From Flavobacteriales bacterium (GTDB lineage Bacteria > Bacteroidota > Bacteroidia > UBA10329), in the NCBI GenBank assembly GCA_021739695.1, contig JAIPBM010000007.1:123361-187360 (forward strand): DNA of 64,000 bases. The letters are read 5' to 3'. This document shows, piece after piece, positions 8,098 to 15,751 of this stretch. The notes beneath the pieces are model-generated. The model saw only the letters and a list, made by a program, of their open reading frames with translations, was not told the DNA's origin and ran no database searches. The position numbers and the translations under genes were made by a program. Numbering within the stretch: position 1 is the stretch's first letter; each line of letters starts with the position of its first letter.

Positions 8098-8919
8098 TCA
8101 GAATAGAATCCCAACGTTCAAAGCTACATGATGCAGATTGGCGTTCAACTCAAAAGGAACGCGCTTAGAATTATCTGCTCCATCATGCTTAAACAATCCC
8201 TCTTCCTTATCAACCTGACTGGCCTTCGCATCTTTCATCAGATCGATGAATCCGTTGTGGTATGAAACACTGACAACCAAGGATGTGTTTCCCGAGAAAT
8301 TCCATTCAAAACCAGCACCAATCCGCAGTTTTACATTTGCAAACGTGCTTTGATTGTATCGTCCTTGAAAATCACCTTTTTCAGTGCTTCCAAAAACCTC
8401 TGTAACCACTCCAGAAGTGTCGACAGAACTTGACTGAAGCAATTGACGTTGATCTCTTGTTTTGGACGAAGCAAGCACAGAAATATCCACTCCAAACTGT
8501 CCGAAATAGGTGAAATAACCGATCTCGTTCGTCATCAACTTCAGAGTAATAGGCAGATTCACATAATCATAACGATACGTTCGGCTCATCAATCTGTATT
8601 CAGCAGTGTCATTTTTAGCGATGTACCGAACGTCAGCACCAGCGAAATCGAGTGCCGCTCCGCCCATTTTATGCTCCAGTCCAAAACCTAGTGCATAATT
8701 GTTTGTGAAGGCATATTCCGCCATCATGCCGTAGCCGAATTTCATCTTAGCCGCATCCAATTTCACACCATCGGTATTAGGTTGAAAAAAATCGACTGAC
8801 GGAGACAGATTGAATCCGATCCGAAACTTTTTGCGCGAATTAGGACCGACTGCTTGATCCTGTGCAAAAGCTTCTGTTCCCAAGGCGAGAACCATTAAAG
8901 TGAGAAGTAGGTTTTTCAT
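8098..8919 (-). CDS. outer-membrane beta-barrel protein
   Basis: A 273-residue protein with a clear signal peptide (MKNLLLTLMVLALGTEAFAQ, cleavage after AQ). The mature part consists of alternating amphipathic strands rich in Tyr, Phe, Gly and Asn (GYGMMAEYAFTNNYALGFGL, YDYVNLPITLKL, FTYFGQFGVDISV, GAGFEWNFSGNTSLVVSVSY) and ends in LNVGILF, a C-terminal strand with a final Phe. This is the outer_membrane_beta-brl (PorT-like) pattern; VNLPITLKL is typical. The start at 8919 removes an upstream extension that lacks signal-peptide character. It is divergent from gldB with 49 bp between them. Ligand or partner unknown. Confidence 0.8.
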   Translation of the reverse strand: MKNLLLTLMVLALGTEAFAQDQAVGPNSRKKFRIGFNLSPSVDFFQPNTDGVKLDAAKMKFGYGMMAEYAFTNNYALGFGLEHKMGGAALDFAGADVRYIAKNDTAEYRLMSRTYRYDYVNLPITLKLMTNEIGYFTYFGQFGVDISVLASSKTRDQRQLLQSSSVDTSGVVTEVFGSTEKGDFQGRYNQSTFANVKLRIGAGFEWNFSGNTSLVVSVSYHNGFIDLMKDAKASQVDKEEGLFKHDGADNSKRVPFELNANLHHVALNVGILF

Positions 8920-8968
8920 AATTTCGACCGCTTCAATTGCGAACGCGAAAATACATGAATATTCGGGC

Positions 8969-9982
8969 ATGAGAATTCACCTTTGGTCTGTGCTGACTTT
9001 CCTAGTGCTGGCATTTTCGGGTTGCAAGCAAGATCCATTGGATGTGGATGTAAGCAATGTGGAAGTTGATCTTCAGTTCAAACGCTTGGACCAAGACCTG
9101 TTCTCTCTCGATCCATCATACGATCAGGTCAATACAGACGCTCTTCAAGAAAAATACGGGGATTTCTTTGTGGATTACTGCCAAGGCGTTTTGCGTTTAG
9201 GGCTTCCTGGTTCAGAATCGTTCAATTATTCTGTTGCTCAATTCATTACGGATGAAAGCATGAAAACGCTTTACCAAGATGTGCAGGCAGAATATCCTGA
9301 CCTTTCTCTATTTGAATCTGAACTAACCGAAGCATTCAAATACCTTAAATATCATTTCCCCGACAGTACAATTCCAGATGTTGTCTTCGAAATATCGGCA
9401 ATGAACTACGCCATTGTTGCCACACCAACCACTTTGGCCATTGGCCTCGACATGTTTCTTGGTGCAGATTATCCTGTTTACCCAATGGTCGGATTGCCTA
9501 AGTACATGTACGACAACATGAAACCGGGTCAGATGGTACCGCAGGCCATGAAAGGTTGGCTACAGGCCACATACGAAACAGAGGCCAAACGCAACACATT
9601 GCTGGATTACATGATCTTTGAAGGTAAATTATTGTATGTGCTGGATGCAGTTTTGCGGCAATCAGCCGATTCAACCAAAATCGGATTCAGTCCTATTGCT
9701 ATGAGCTGGTGCAAGGAATATGAAGCGAATGTTTGGGCACATCTTGTAGATCAGGAACTTCTGTACACAACCGAATACATGACCATCAACAAATGGATAA
9801 ATCAAGCTCCATTTGTTGCTGGCATTCCCAAAGACTCTCCAGGAAGACTTGGACAATGGGTTGGCTGGCAGATCGTTCGAAAGTACATGGATGAAAATCC
9901 TACCATTAGCGTTCAAGATCTGATGAAAAATCAGAATGCCCAGGATATTCTTTCACGCTCCAAATACAAACCCAAACTTTAG
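8969..9982 (+). CDS. gldB: gliding motility lipoprotein GldB
   Basis: A 337-residue lipoprotein: MRIHLWSVLTFLVLAFSGC gives the lipobox with Cys19. The body has the features of GldB, including KRLDQDLFSL near the N-terminus, DVVFEISAMNYAIVATPTTLAIGLD in the middle and the C-terminal AGIPKDSPGRLGQWVGWQIV. GldB is needed for gliding motility and type IX secretion in Flavobacterium and is usually followed by gldC, as here with only 1 nt between. I used the ATG at 8969 because it begins the lipoprotein signal; upstream codons encode no signal. Confidence 0.93.
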   Translation: MRIHLWSVLTFLVLAFSGCKQDPLDVDVSNVEVDLQFKRLDQDLFSLDPSYDQVNTDALQEKYGDFFVDYCQGVLRLGLPGSESFNYSVAQFITDESMKTLYQDVQAEYPDLSLFESELTEAFKYLKYHFPDSTIPDVVFEISAMNYAIVATPTTLAIGLDMFLGADYPVYPMVGLPKYMYDNMKPGQMVPQAMKGWLQATYETEAKRNTLLDYMIFEGKLLYVLDAVLRQSADSTKIGFSPIAMSWCKEYEANVWAHLVDQELLYTTEYMTINKWINQAPFVAGIPKDSPGRLGQWVGWQIVRKYMDENPTISVQDLMKNQNAQDILSRSKYKPKL

Positions 9983-9983
9983 C

Positions 9984-10310
9984 ATGAGCAAATCATCAGA
10001 AATAAAATTCAACGTTACGCTTGACGAAAACCATATCCCAGAAAAGATCAATTGGCTAGCTACAGACGCTGGCATGGAAAAACAGTTGGACACGAAAGCC
10101 ATTATGATTTCTGTTTACGACACGGAAAGTGAAGAAACGTTGCGCATGGACCTTTGGACCAAAGAAATGCGGGTGGATGAAATGAAGCGATTCTTCCATC
10201 AGACCATCATTTCCATGGCCGATACGTTGCAGCGTGCAACCAACGAAGACGCCATGGCATCTGACATGCGCGAATTCGGACAGCATTTCGCGAAGCAAAT
10301 GTTCAGCTGA
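9984..10310 (+). CDS. gldC: gliding motility protein GldC
   Basis: A 108-residue soluble protein starting MSKSSEIKFNVTLDENHIPE, with LRMDLWTKEMRVDEMKRFF and HQTIISMADTLQRATNED, the conserved block of GldC. GldC is a small cytoplasmic protein that improves gliding efficiency in Flavobacterium; the exact role is not known. It follows gldB by 1 nt, so the two are co-transcribed. The frame is open upstream into gldB, but the ATG at 9984 fits the family's usual N-terminus and length. Confidence 0.93.
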   Translation: MSKSSEIKFNVTLDENHIPEKINWLATDAGMEKQLDTKAIMISVYDTESEETLRMDLWTKEMRVDEMKRFFHQTIISMADTLQRATNEDAMASDMREFGQHFAKQMFS

Positions 10311-10367
10311 ACGCAAACATTTATCAAGCACAAAACGCGATCATGGATCAACAACGATCTAAATAAT

Positions 10368-10398
10368 TTGAACAATTGGTCTCGCGCGTCTATATTTG
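10368..10398 (+). promoter_or_regulatory. Bacteroidota-type promoter of the CHU_C protein gene
   Basis: TTG at 10368-10370 and TATATTTG at 10391-10398 are separated by 20 nt, the usual -33/-7 arrangement. The ATG chosen for the next gene is 44 nt downstream. Confidence 0.65.
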
Positions 10399-10441
10399 TG
10401 TGCTTACAGTAAAACGTATAGATCAAATTCTATCTCAATCG

Positions 10442-12343
10442 ATGAAAATTTCAACCCCTAGTGGACTATTCCTTTCGCTTCTTGTAATGCTCGGAATGGT
10501 TGGTCAAGTCATAGCCCAGCAAGATCCCCTCATCTTCAACAACGGAGCCATGTTCTACGTCAATGGAGGCCCCAACGATTCTGCGATTGTTTGGGTTGAT
10601 GGTGGCGTTACGAACAATGACAGCATCATGGTGAACCTTGGCAAGTTCATCATCAAAGGTGATTTCGTGAACAATGCCCAATGCGGTGGGGATAACCTTT
10701 TCCCTGCTCAGATTCCTGCGAATAATGGTTTGTTCGAAGTTTATGGAAACTGGGAAAACAACGGGATTTACCGTGCTGGCCAGGGTAAGGTGAAGTTCAT
10801 GGAATCAGATACAATCTTAGGGACTTCGGTAACCCGATTCCACGATGTAGAACTGATGGGATTCTCCCGAAGAGTTCAATTAGACATAAACTCAGAAGTT
10901 GGCGTGGACGGAACATTGAAACTTAACAAGGGCGAATGGGCAACCGATTTTGATACGCTTTGGGTTTTCAATACGGCTTTGGGAGCAATTCAACGTCACA
11001 GCCCGTGCGATACCTGCGGTTTTGTTTCAAGTTTAGATAATGGAAATTTAGCTCGCGCAACCGCTCAAGATGCCGTTTACCTATTTCCTGTTGGTTCAAG
11101 CATCAATGCCCCGACCGACCCTAACAACTTTGAGCGTTATAGACCCTTGACAATAAAGCCAGAAACGGCCGCAGCCGACTGGTACCATGTTCGTTTCGTA
11201 AATCAGAACGCTACAACCTTCGGTCTTCCTATCAGCCAAACGGATACTACCATTTGCTACGTAAATCCTTGGTGGTATCACCGTGTGAACCAAACAGGTG
11301 GAGCGAACCTCACTGCAGAAATAAGCACCTTGTCAAATCCTTTCGAAGGAGACCCATATTACAACACGTTCGCTAACTGGAATGCAACTGCAAGCCTTTG
11401 GGAGAATATGGGAAATTCAGCTACAGGAGTTGTTGGCTTCCTGTATCAGACGGTACGATACGATTGGGACGATTTCCAACCTTTTCCAGAAGATGCTTAC
11501 ATCTTAGGGTTCAACGTTCCATCTGAACCAGTTGTAACCGGAGATACCGCGCTATGTGCAAGTATTCCATCAGTTTATTCCGTTCCAGACAATGGCTCTG
11601 ACTACGTTTTCACAGTTACTGGAGGAACCGTGGTAGATTCTACTCCCACTTCAGTAACGGTAATTTGGAGTAACGATACGCTAGCAGCTGTATTCGGCAC
11701 AATTCAAGTAACTGAGACAGTTCCCAACAACATCAATGGTGGCTGCTCATCGCTTGAAGGAAATTACTCTATTGAAATTTGGCCACTACCAGTTGCCGCC
11801 TTTGGAATTGCAACTGACACAACCCTTCCTGGAGGAATATTCGTCTATGATATTGTAAGCACCGTTGATAGCAGTATCAACACATCAGAATGGTATTGGG
11901 ATTTTGGCGATGGATTTACAAGCGAGCTTGTAAGCCCTGACCATTCTTATTCTGAAACAGGAACCTACACTATTCAACTTGTAACTCGAAGTGGATTGGA
12001 ATGTCTTGATACACTTGCAATTGAAGTTAATGTGGTTGAAGGTCTTATCGTTCCAAACGTGTTTACTCCAAATGGAGATGGTTGGAATGATGTGTTCGAT
12101 GTACGAACCAGTGCTGTTGGTCCTTTCAAATTGGAGATATATAATAGATGGGGAAATGTGGTGTTCGAGAACTCTTCTCCACTTATCTCTTGGGATGGTT
12201 CAACTTCAACAGGTGTTGAGGCATCAGCTGGAACCTACTTCTACGTAATTTCTAAAGCCGAAATGAATTCAGGTAACGCTATTGATAACCAACAAGAGAA
12301 CTTTAATTTCAAAGAAACAGGTTGGTTGCAGTTGATCAGATAA
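10442..12343 (+). CDS. T9SS-exported PKD protein with gliding motility-associated (CHU_C) C-terminus
   Basis: A 633-residue exported protein. The signal peptide is MKISTPSGLFLSLLVMLGMVGQVIAQ. The mature part contains an N-terminal beta-rich region, a cysteine motif (CDTCGF near residue 190), a PKD-like domain (WYWDFGDGFTSELVSPDHSY) and, at the end, VPNVFTPNGDGWNDVF with LEIYNRWGNVVFE and TYFYVI, the CHU_C/type B T9SS sorting domain. It is therefore expected on the cell surface or outside the cell, perhaps as an adhesin. The start at 10442 places the signal peptide at the N-terminus and lies behind a good promoter. It is followed by a strong bidirectional terminator. Confidence 0.88.
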   Translation: MKISTPSGLFLSLLVMLGMVGQVIAQQDPLIFNNGAMFYVNGGPNDSAIVWVDGGVTNNDSIMVNLGKFIIKGDFVNNAQCGGDNLFPAQIPANNGLFEVYGNWENNGIYRAGQGKVKFMESDTILGTSVTRFHDVELMGFSRRVQLDINSEVGVDGTLKLNKGEWATDFDTLWVFNTALGAIQRHSPCDTCGFVSSLDNGNLARATAQDAVYLFPVGSSINAPTDPNNFERYRPLTIKPETAAADWYHVRFVNQNATTFGLPISQTDTTICYVNPWWYHRVNQTGGANLTAEISTLSNPFEGDPYYNTFANWNATASLWENMGNSATGVVGFLYQTVRYDWDDFQPFPEDAYILGFNVPSEPVVTGDTALCASIPSVYSVPDNGSDYVFTVTGGTVVDSTPTSVTVIWSNDTLAAVFGTIQVTETVPNNINGGCSSLEGNYSIEIWPLPVAAFGIATDTTLPGGIFVYDIVSTVDSSINTSEWYWDFGDGFTSELVSPDHSYSETGTYTIQLVTRSGLECLDTLAIEVNVVEGLIVPNVFTPNGDGWNDVFDVRTSAVGPFKLEIYNRWGNVVFENSSPLISWDGSTSTGVEASAGTYFYVISKAEMNSGNAIDNQQENFNFKETGWLQLIR

Positions 12344-12363
12344 TCGCTGAAATAATGTCATTA

Positions 12364-12397
12364 ATAAAAAAGGCTCCATGATTGGAGCCTTTTTTTA
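12364..12397. terminator. bidirectional rho-independent terminator
   Basis: GGCTCC (12372-12377) and GGAGCC (12384-12389) pair around a 6-nt loop, with an A-run before and a T-run (12390-12396) after. It serves both the CHU_C gene (+) and engB (-), whose stop codon lies inside the T-run. Confidence 0.9.
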
Positions 12398-13009
12398 TGC
12401 TGAAAATTTTGATTGAAAATCAGAATTAAGCGAACCGATGTATTCGAGGAGCTCATCACGGCCATCCAACTTTTCTGCCGAGGTCAACACCTGAATAGGA
12501 AGCTGCTCCCACGTTTCCAGCATTTTGTTTCGGTACTTCTTGAGTTTGGGCTCAATTTCGCCACGCTTCAACTTATCCAGTTTCGTAAAGACCATCGCGA
12601 ACGGAATTCCAGACACGCCTAACCACTCCATAAATTCGAGATCGATCTGCTGTGGGTCATGCCTAATATCGATCAGCACGAACATATTCACCAAGTTTTC
12701 CCGCTGTAGAACATAATCGGCAATCATTTTTTCAAACTTCACCTTCTGTGCCTTTGGCACTTTCGCATAACCGTAGCCAGGAAGATCCACCAAATACCAT
12801 TGGTCATTCACTGAGTAATGATTGATCAATTGCGTTTTTCCAGGAGTAGAACTGGTTTTAGCCAGGTTCTTCTTTCCCACCAACATATTTATAAGCGATG
12901 ATTTACCAACATTTGACCGTCCGATAAAAGCAAACTCTGGTCTATCTGGTTTCGGACATTTTCGCACATCAGAGTTGCTCATCACAAACTCTATTTCCTT
13001 TATTATCAT
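12395..13009 (-). CDS. engB: ribosome-biogenesis GTPase EngB/YihA/YsxC
   Basis: A 204-residue TRAFAC GTPase with all G motifs: G1 GRSNVGKSS near residue 30, G2 region [14 protein letters not shown]3 [13 protein letters not shown]4 TKLDK and G5 TSAE. EngB/YsxC is an essential assembly factor for the 50S ribosomal subunit. It begins 4 nt after the alpha/beta hydrolase gene on the same strand, so the two are probably one operon. Length and motif spacing are normal. Confidence 0.95.
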   Translation of the reverse strand: MIIKEIEFVMSNSDVRKCPKPDRPEFAFIGRSNVGKSSLINMLVGKKNLAKTSSTPGKTQLINHYSVNDQWYLVDLPGYGYAKVPKAQKVKFEKMIADYVLQRENLVNMFVLIDIRHDPQQIDLEFMEWLGVSGIPFAMVFTKLDKLKRGEIEPKLKKYRNKMLETWEQLPIQVLTSAEKLDGRDELLEYIGSLNSDFQSKFSA

Positions 13010-13013
13010 CGCG

Positions 13014-13778
13014 TCAGTCCTTCAGAACATGTGATTTTAGCCAAGGAGACAAAATCCCATTGAACTCTTTCGGATGCTCCATCATTGGTGCATGTCCGCA
13101 TTTATCTATCCAGTGCAATTCCGAATTGGGAAGTAGGTCATGGAACTCCTGCGCAACCTCTGGTGGCGTTACGCCATCGTTCTTTCCCCAGATCAGGCAA
13201 ACTGGTACTTGGATGCTCGGCAGATCATCCTTCATATTATGGCGAATAGCCGATTTGGCAATGGCCAACACACGAATCAACTTGTTCCTATCGTTGATGA
13301 TTCCGAACACCTCTTCTATTAAAGGTTCAGTGGCATTGGCTGGATCATAAAAGGTTGCTTCTACCTTTTTGCGAATATACTCTCGGTCTTCGCGCCTTGG
13401 GAATGAACCACCAAAGGCATTTTCGTACAACCCGGAACTTCCTGTCAAAATCAACGCTTTAACCTTCTCTGGATGCATCACCACATACACGAGAGATACA
13501 TGACCGCCAAGTGAATTTCCTAAAAGGGTGATGTGCTCGAAGCCTTTGAAAACCACGAATTCGTGGATATATCCGGCCAATTCTCTCACATTCGTCTTGA
13601 GCAATGGCAATTCGTAGATCGGCATGATCGGAATTACCACTCGATAATCTTTCGAGAATTCATCCAACACATCCTGAAAATTGCTCAGCGCTCCGAAGAG
13701 ACCGTGGAGCACAAGCAGAACCGGGCCTTCGCCTTGCTCTATATATCTATGTCCAGATTCCGCCTTTACCACTCCCAA
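13014..13778 (-). CDS. alpha/beta-hydrolase fold enzyme
   Basis: A 254-residue hydrolase with an intact triad: HGLFGALSN forms the oxyanion-hole loop, GNSLGGHVS carries the nucleophilic Ser, [11 protein letters not shown] the Asp and [10 protein letters not shown] the His. Substrate is unknown; the family includes esterases, lipases and C-C bond hydrolases. The only start that keeps the first beta strand is a TTG at 13778 (GTG at 13772 is an alternative). It is divergent from mraZ across a 248-bp gap that contains the dcw promoter, and runs into engB with 4 nt between. Confidence 0.85.
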   Translation of the reverse strand: MGVVKAESGHRYIEQGEGPVLLVLHGLFGALSNFQDVLDEFSKDYRVVIPIMPIYELPLLKTNVRELAGYIHEFVVFKGFEHITLLGNSLGGHVSLVYVVMHPEKVKALILTGSSGLYENAFGGSFPRREDREYIRKKVEATFYDPANATEPLIEEVFGIINDRNKLIRVLAIAKSAIRHNMKDDLPSIQVPVCLIWGKNDGVTPPEVAQEFHDLLPNSELHWIDKCGHAPMMEHPKEFNGILSPWLKSHVLKD

Positions 13779-13862
13779 TTTGATTGATGGCCAAAATTAA
13801 CCAAAAATGAAGGGGGCAAGAATCGATTTGATCAAGCAGAAAATGGCTTGTTTATCAACATT

Positions 13863-13885
13863 ACCTCCACTTTTTACCACCACAC
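13863..13885 (-). promoter_or_regulatory. possible second MraZ-type site in inverted orientation
   Basis: Read on the minus strand, GTGGTAAAAA and GTGGAGGTAA start 10 nt apart, the same GTGG core and spacing as the boxes at 13961-13990 but on the opposite strand and upstream of the mraZ -7 element. It could act on the divergent hydrolase-engB operon. Confidence 0.35.
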
Positions 13886-13932
13886 TTTCAATCTCAACTG
13901 AATTCATTTTTCAGCAAATCGTAACCTTTAGC

Positions 13933-13940
13933 TACTTTTG
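13933..13940 (+). promoter_or_regulatory. -7 promoter element (TAnnTTTG) of the dcw operon
   Basis: TACTTTTG lies 20 nt before the MraZ boxes and 86 nt before the mraZ start. No TTG at the -33 distance, so this is a one-element call. Confidence 0.5.
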
Positions 13941-13960
13941 AGCTATAAAGTTTTCAACAG

Positions 13961-13990
13961 TTGTGGTAAACTGTGGTAAAGAGTGGGAGA
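13961..13990 (+). promoter_or_regulatory. MraZ operator: three 10-bp direct repeats
   Basis: TTGTGGTAAA, CTGTGGTAAA and GAGTGGGAGA follow each other directly. Known MraZ boxes are tandem (G)TGGGN-type repeats with 10-bp spacing just upstream of mraZ, and this matches in spacing, core and place. MraZ would repress its own operon here; the boxes lie downstream of the likely transcription start. Confidence 0.8.
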
Positions 13991-14026
13991 TAATCCATTA
14001 CTTTACCTGATAAATCCTAGTGTAGA

Positions 14027-14500
14027 GTGACCAATATTATCGGCACATATGAATGCAAAGTGGACGCCAAGGGCCGACTCATGCTGCCAACAGCATTGAA
14101 GAAGCAATTGATGTCTGAGCTCGAAAGCGGCTTCGTGATGAAGCGCGGCATGTTCGAGAAATGCATTGAACTGTACCCGATGAGCGAGTGGAACGACAAG
14201 ATGAGTAAGGTGAACAGACTGAACAGGTTTGTGCGCAAGAATGTCGAGTTCATTCGATTGTTCACCGCTGGGGTCAAGATCGTTGAACTTGATGTTACTG
14301 GCCGGTTGCTAATCCCAAAAGATCTGATGGGATTCAGCTCAATCACCAACAGCATCGTTCTCGCATCCGCTGGAACCTATGTGGAAATATGGGACAAGGA
14401 TGCATATGAGAAAGCGTTGAGCAATCCTGAAACAGACATTGCCACACTGGCTGAAGAAGTCATGGGCAGCCTTAAAGACGGGGCTGATGACCTACCATGA
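14027..14500 (+). CDS. mraZ: transcriptional regulator MraZ
   Basis: A 157-residue protein made of two AbrB-like SpoVT/MraZ half-domains: IIGTYECKVDAKGRLMLPTALK at the N-terminus and the second copy around VKIVELDVTGRLLIPKDL. MraZ binds repeats upstream of its gene and represses the dcw operon in bacteria studied so far. The start is a GTG at 14027; no ATG in frame would keep the first strand. Its 3' end overlaps rsmH by 14 nt. It opens the division and cell wall cluster. Confidence 0.95.
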   Translation: MTNIIGTYECKVDAKGRLMLPTALKKQLMSELESGFVMKRGMFEKCIELYPMSEWNDKMSKVNRLNRFVRKNVEFIRLFTAGVKIVELDVTGRLLIPKDLMGFSSITNSIVLASAGTYVEIWDKDAYEKALSNPETDIATLAEEVMGSLKDGADDLP

Positions 14501-15383
14501 CCCCGTCCTGTTACAGGAATGCGTTGACGGTTTAAAGATCGATCCCAACGGGATTTACGTGGATCTCACCTTCGGTGGGGGTGGGCATTCGCGAGAGATT
14601 TTAAAGCACTTGAAAGACGGGCATCTGTATGCCTTCGACCAAGACAAAGACGCACAAATGAACCTGCTGCAGGACGCACGTTTTACTTTCATACCACACA
14701 ACTTTAGGTTTGTGCGCAACTTCCTGCGGTATTTTAAGGCGATTCCTGTCAATGGAGTTCTTGCCGATCTTGGTATTTCATCCTTTCAAATAGATGAGCC
14801 AAGTAGAGGTTTCAGTACACGTGCCGATGGTCCGTTAGACATGCGCATGTCCGAAGGGATTGAGCTCACCGCTTACAAGATCATCAACGAATATTCAGTT
14901 GAAGAACTTTCTCGCATCTTCAGAGACAACGCTGACCTACAGGAAGCTTGGAAACTTTCGAAAGCCATTGTGGCTGAACGTGCCACCAGGCCGATTGAGA
15001 CGATTGAAGCGTTCAAAACGCTGATCACTCCAATGGCACAATGGGGAAAAGAGAACAGCTTCCTGTCACGCGTGTTTCAGGCCATTAGAATAGAAGTGAA
15101 CGATGAAATGAACGCGCTGAAGGATATGCTCCTACAGATGCCAGACATTTTAGATGAAGGAGGTCGCTTAGTGGTAATTTCTTACCACTCGTTGGAAGAC
15201 CGAATGGTTAAAAACCTTGTAAGAAGCGGAAATATTGAGGGAAAAGTGGAAAAGGATTTCTTCGGAAAACCACTTGTTCCATTCAATGCGATTTCAAGAA
15301 AACCGATTATTCCAAGCGATGAAGAAATAGCTCGGAATCCACGTGCACGAAGTGCAAAACTCAGAATTGCAGAACGAATCTGA
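14487..15383 (+). CDS. rsmH: 16S rRNA (cytosine-1402-N4)-methyltransferase
   Basis: A 298-residue enzyme beginning MTYHDPVLLQECVDGL. It has the SAM-binding glycine loop YVDLTFGGGGHSREIL, then YAFDQDKDA, ADLGISSFQID, RGFSTRADGPLDMRM and, near the C-terminus, VISYHSLEDRMVK, all diagnostic of RsmH/MraW. It methylates N4 of C1402 in 16S rRNA. It overlaps mraZ by 14 nt and shares 1 nt with ftsL (TGATG), so translation is probably coupled. Confidence 0.96.
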   Translation: MTYHDPVLLQECVDGLKIDPNGIYVDLTFGGGGHSREILKHLKDGHLYAFDQDKDAQMNLLQDARFTFIPHNFRFVRNFLRYFKAIPVNGVLADLGISSFQIDEPSRGFSTRADGPLDMRMSEGIELTAYKIINEYSVEELSRIFRDNADLQEAWKLSKAIVAERATRPIETIEAFKTLITPMAQWGKENSFLSRVFQAIRIEVNDEMNALKDMLLQMPDILDEGGRLVVISYHSLEDRMVKNLVRSGNIEGKVEKDFFGKPLVPFNAISRKPIIPSDEEIARNPRARSAKLRIAERI

Positions 15384-15751
15384 TGAGTGAGGAAGTAGAA
15401 AATACCACAGAGGAAAGAGGCGTTGCAAAACGCATTCTTGGTGTGCTTGACGGAAGTTTTCTGACACGCGATAACGTGTTGAACAACATCCCGTTCCTGC
15501 TATACCTATTCGGCATTGGCATCTTCTATATCGGCAACAGCCATTTTGGAGAAGGTACAGTGATAGGCATGGAAAAACTGAACCGAGAGATCAAGGAACT
15601 GCGATCTGAATTCATCTCAACTCGTTCAGAACTGATGTTTTTGAGTAAGCAAAGCGAAGTTGCAAAGGCAGTTGCTCCAATGGGAATTTACGAAAGCGTG
15701 GTTCCACCAAAGAAAATCGTGGTTAAACAAGACGAACATCCTGAGATTTGA
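15383..15751 (+). CDS. ftsL: FtsL-like cell division protein
   Basis: A 122-residue single-pass membrane protein: cytoplasmic N-terminus of about 35 residues, one membrane segment (IPFLLYLFGIGIFYIGNSHF), then a helical periplasmic part (MEKLNREIKELRSEFISTRSELMFLS) with coiled-coil character. Sequence identity to E. coli FtsL is low, but topology, length and position between rsmH and ftsI identify it. FtsL bridges the divisome core and FtsWI. It starts inside the rsmH stop codon and its stop overlaps the ftsI start. Confidence 0.85.
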   Translation: MSEEVENTTEERGVAKRILGVLDGSFLTRDNVLNNIPFLLYLFGIGIFYIGNSHFGEGTVIGMEKLNREIKELRSEFISTRSELMFLSKQSEVAKAVAPMGIYESVVPPKKIVVKQDEHPEI

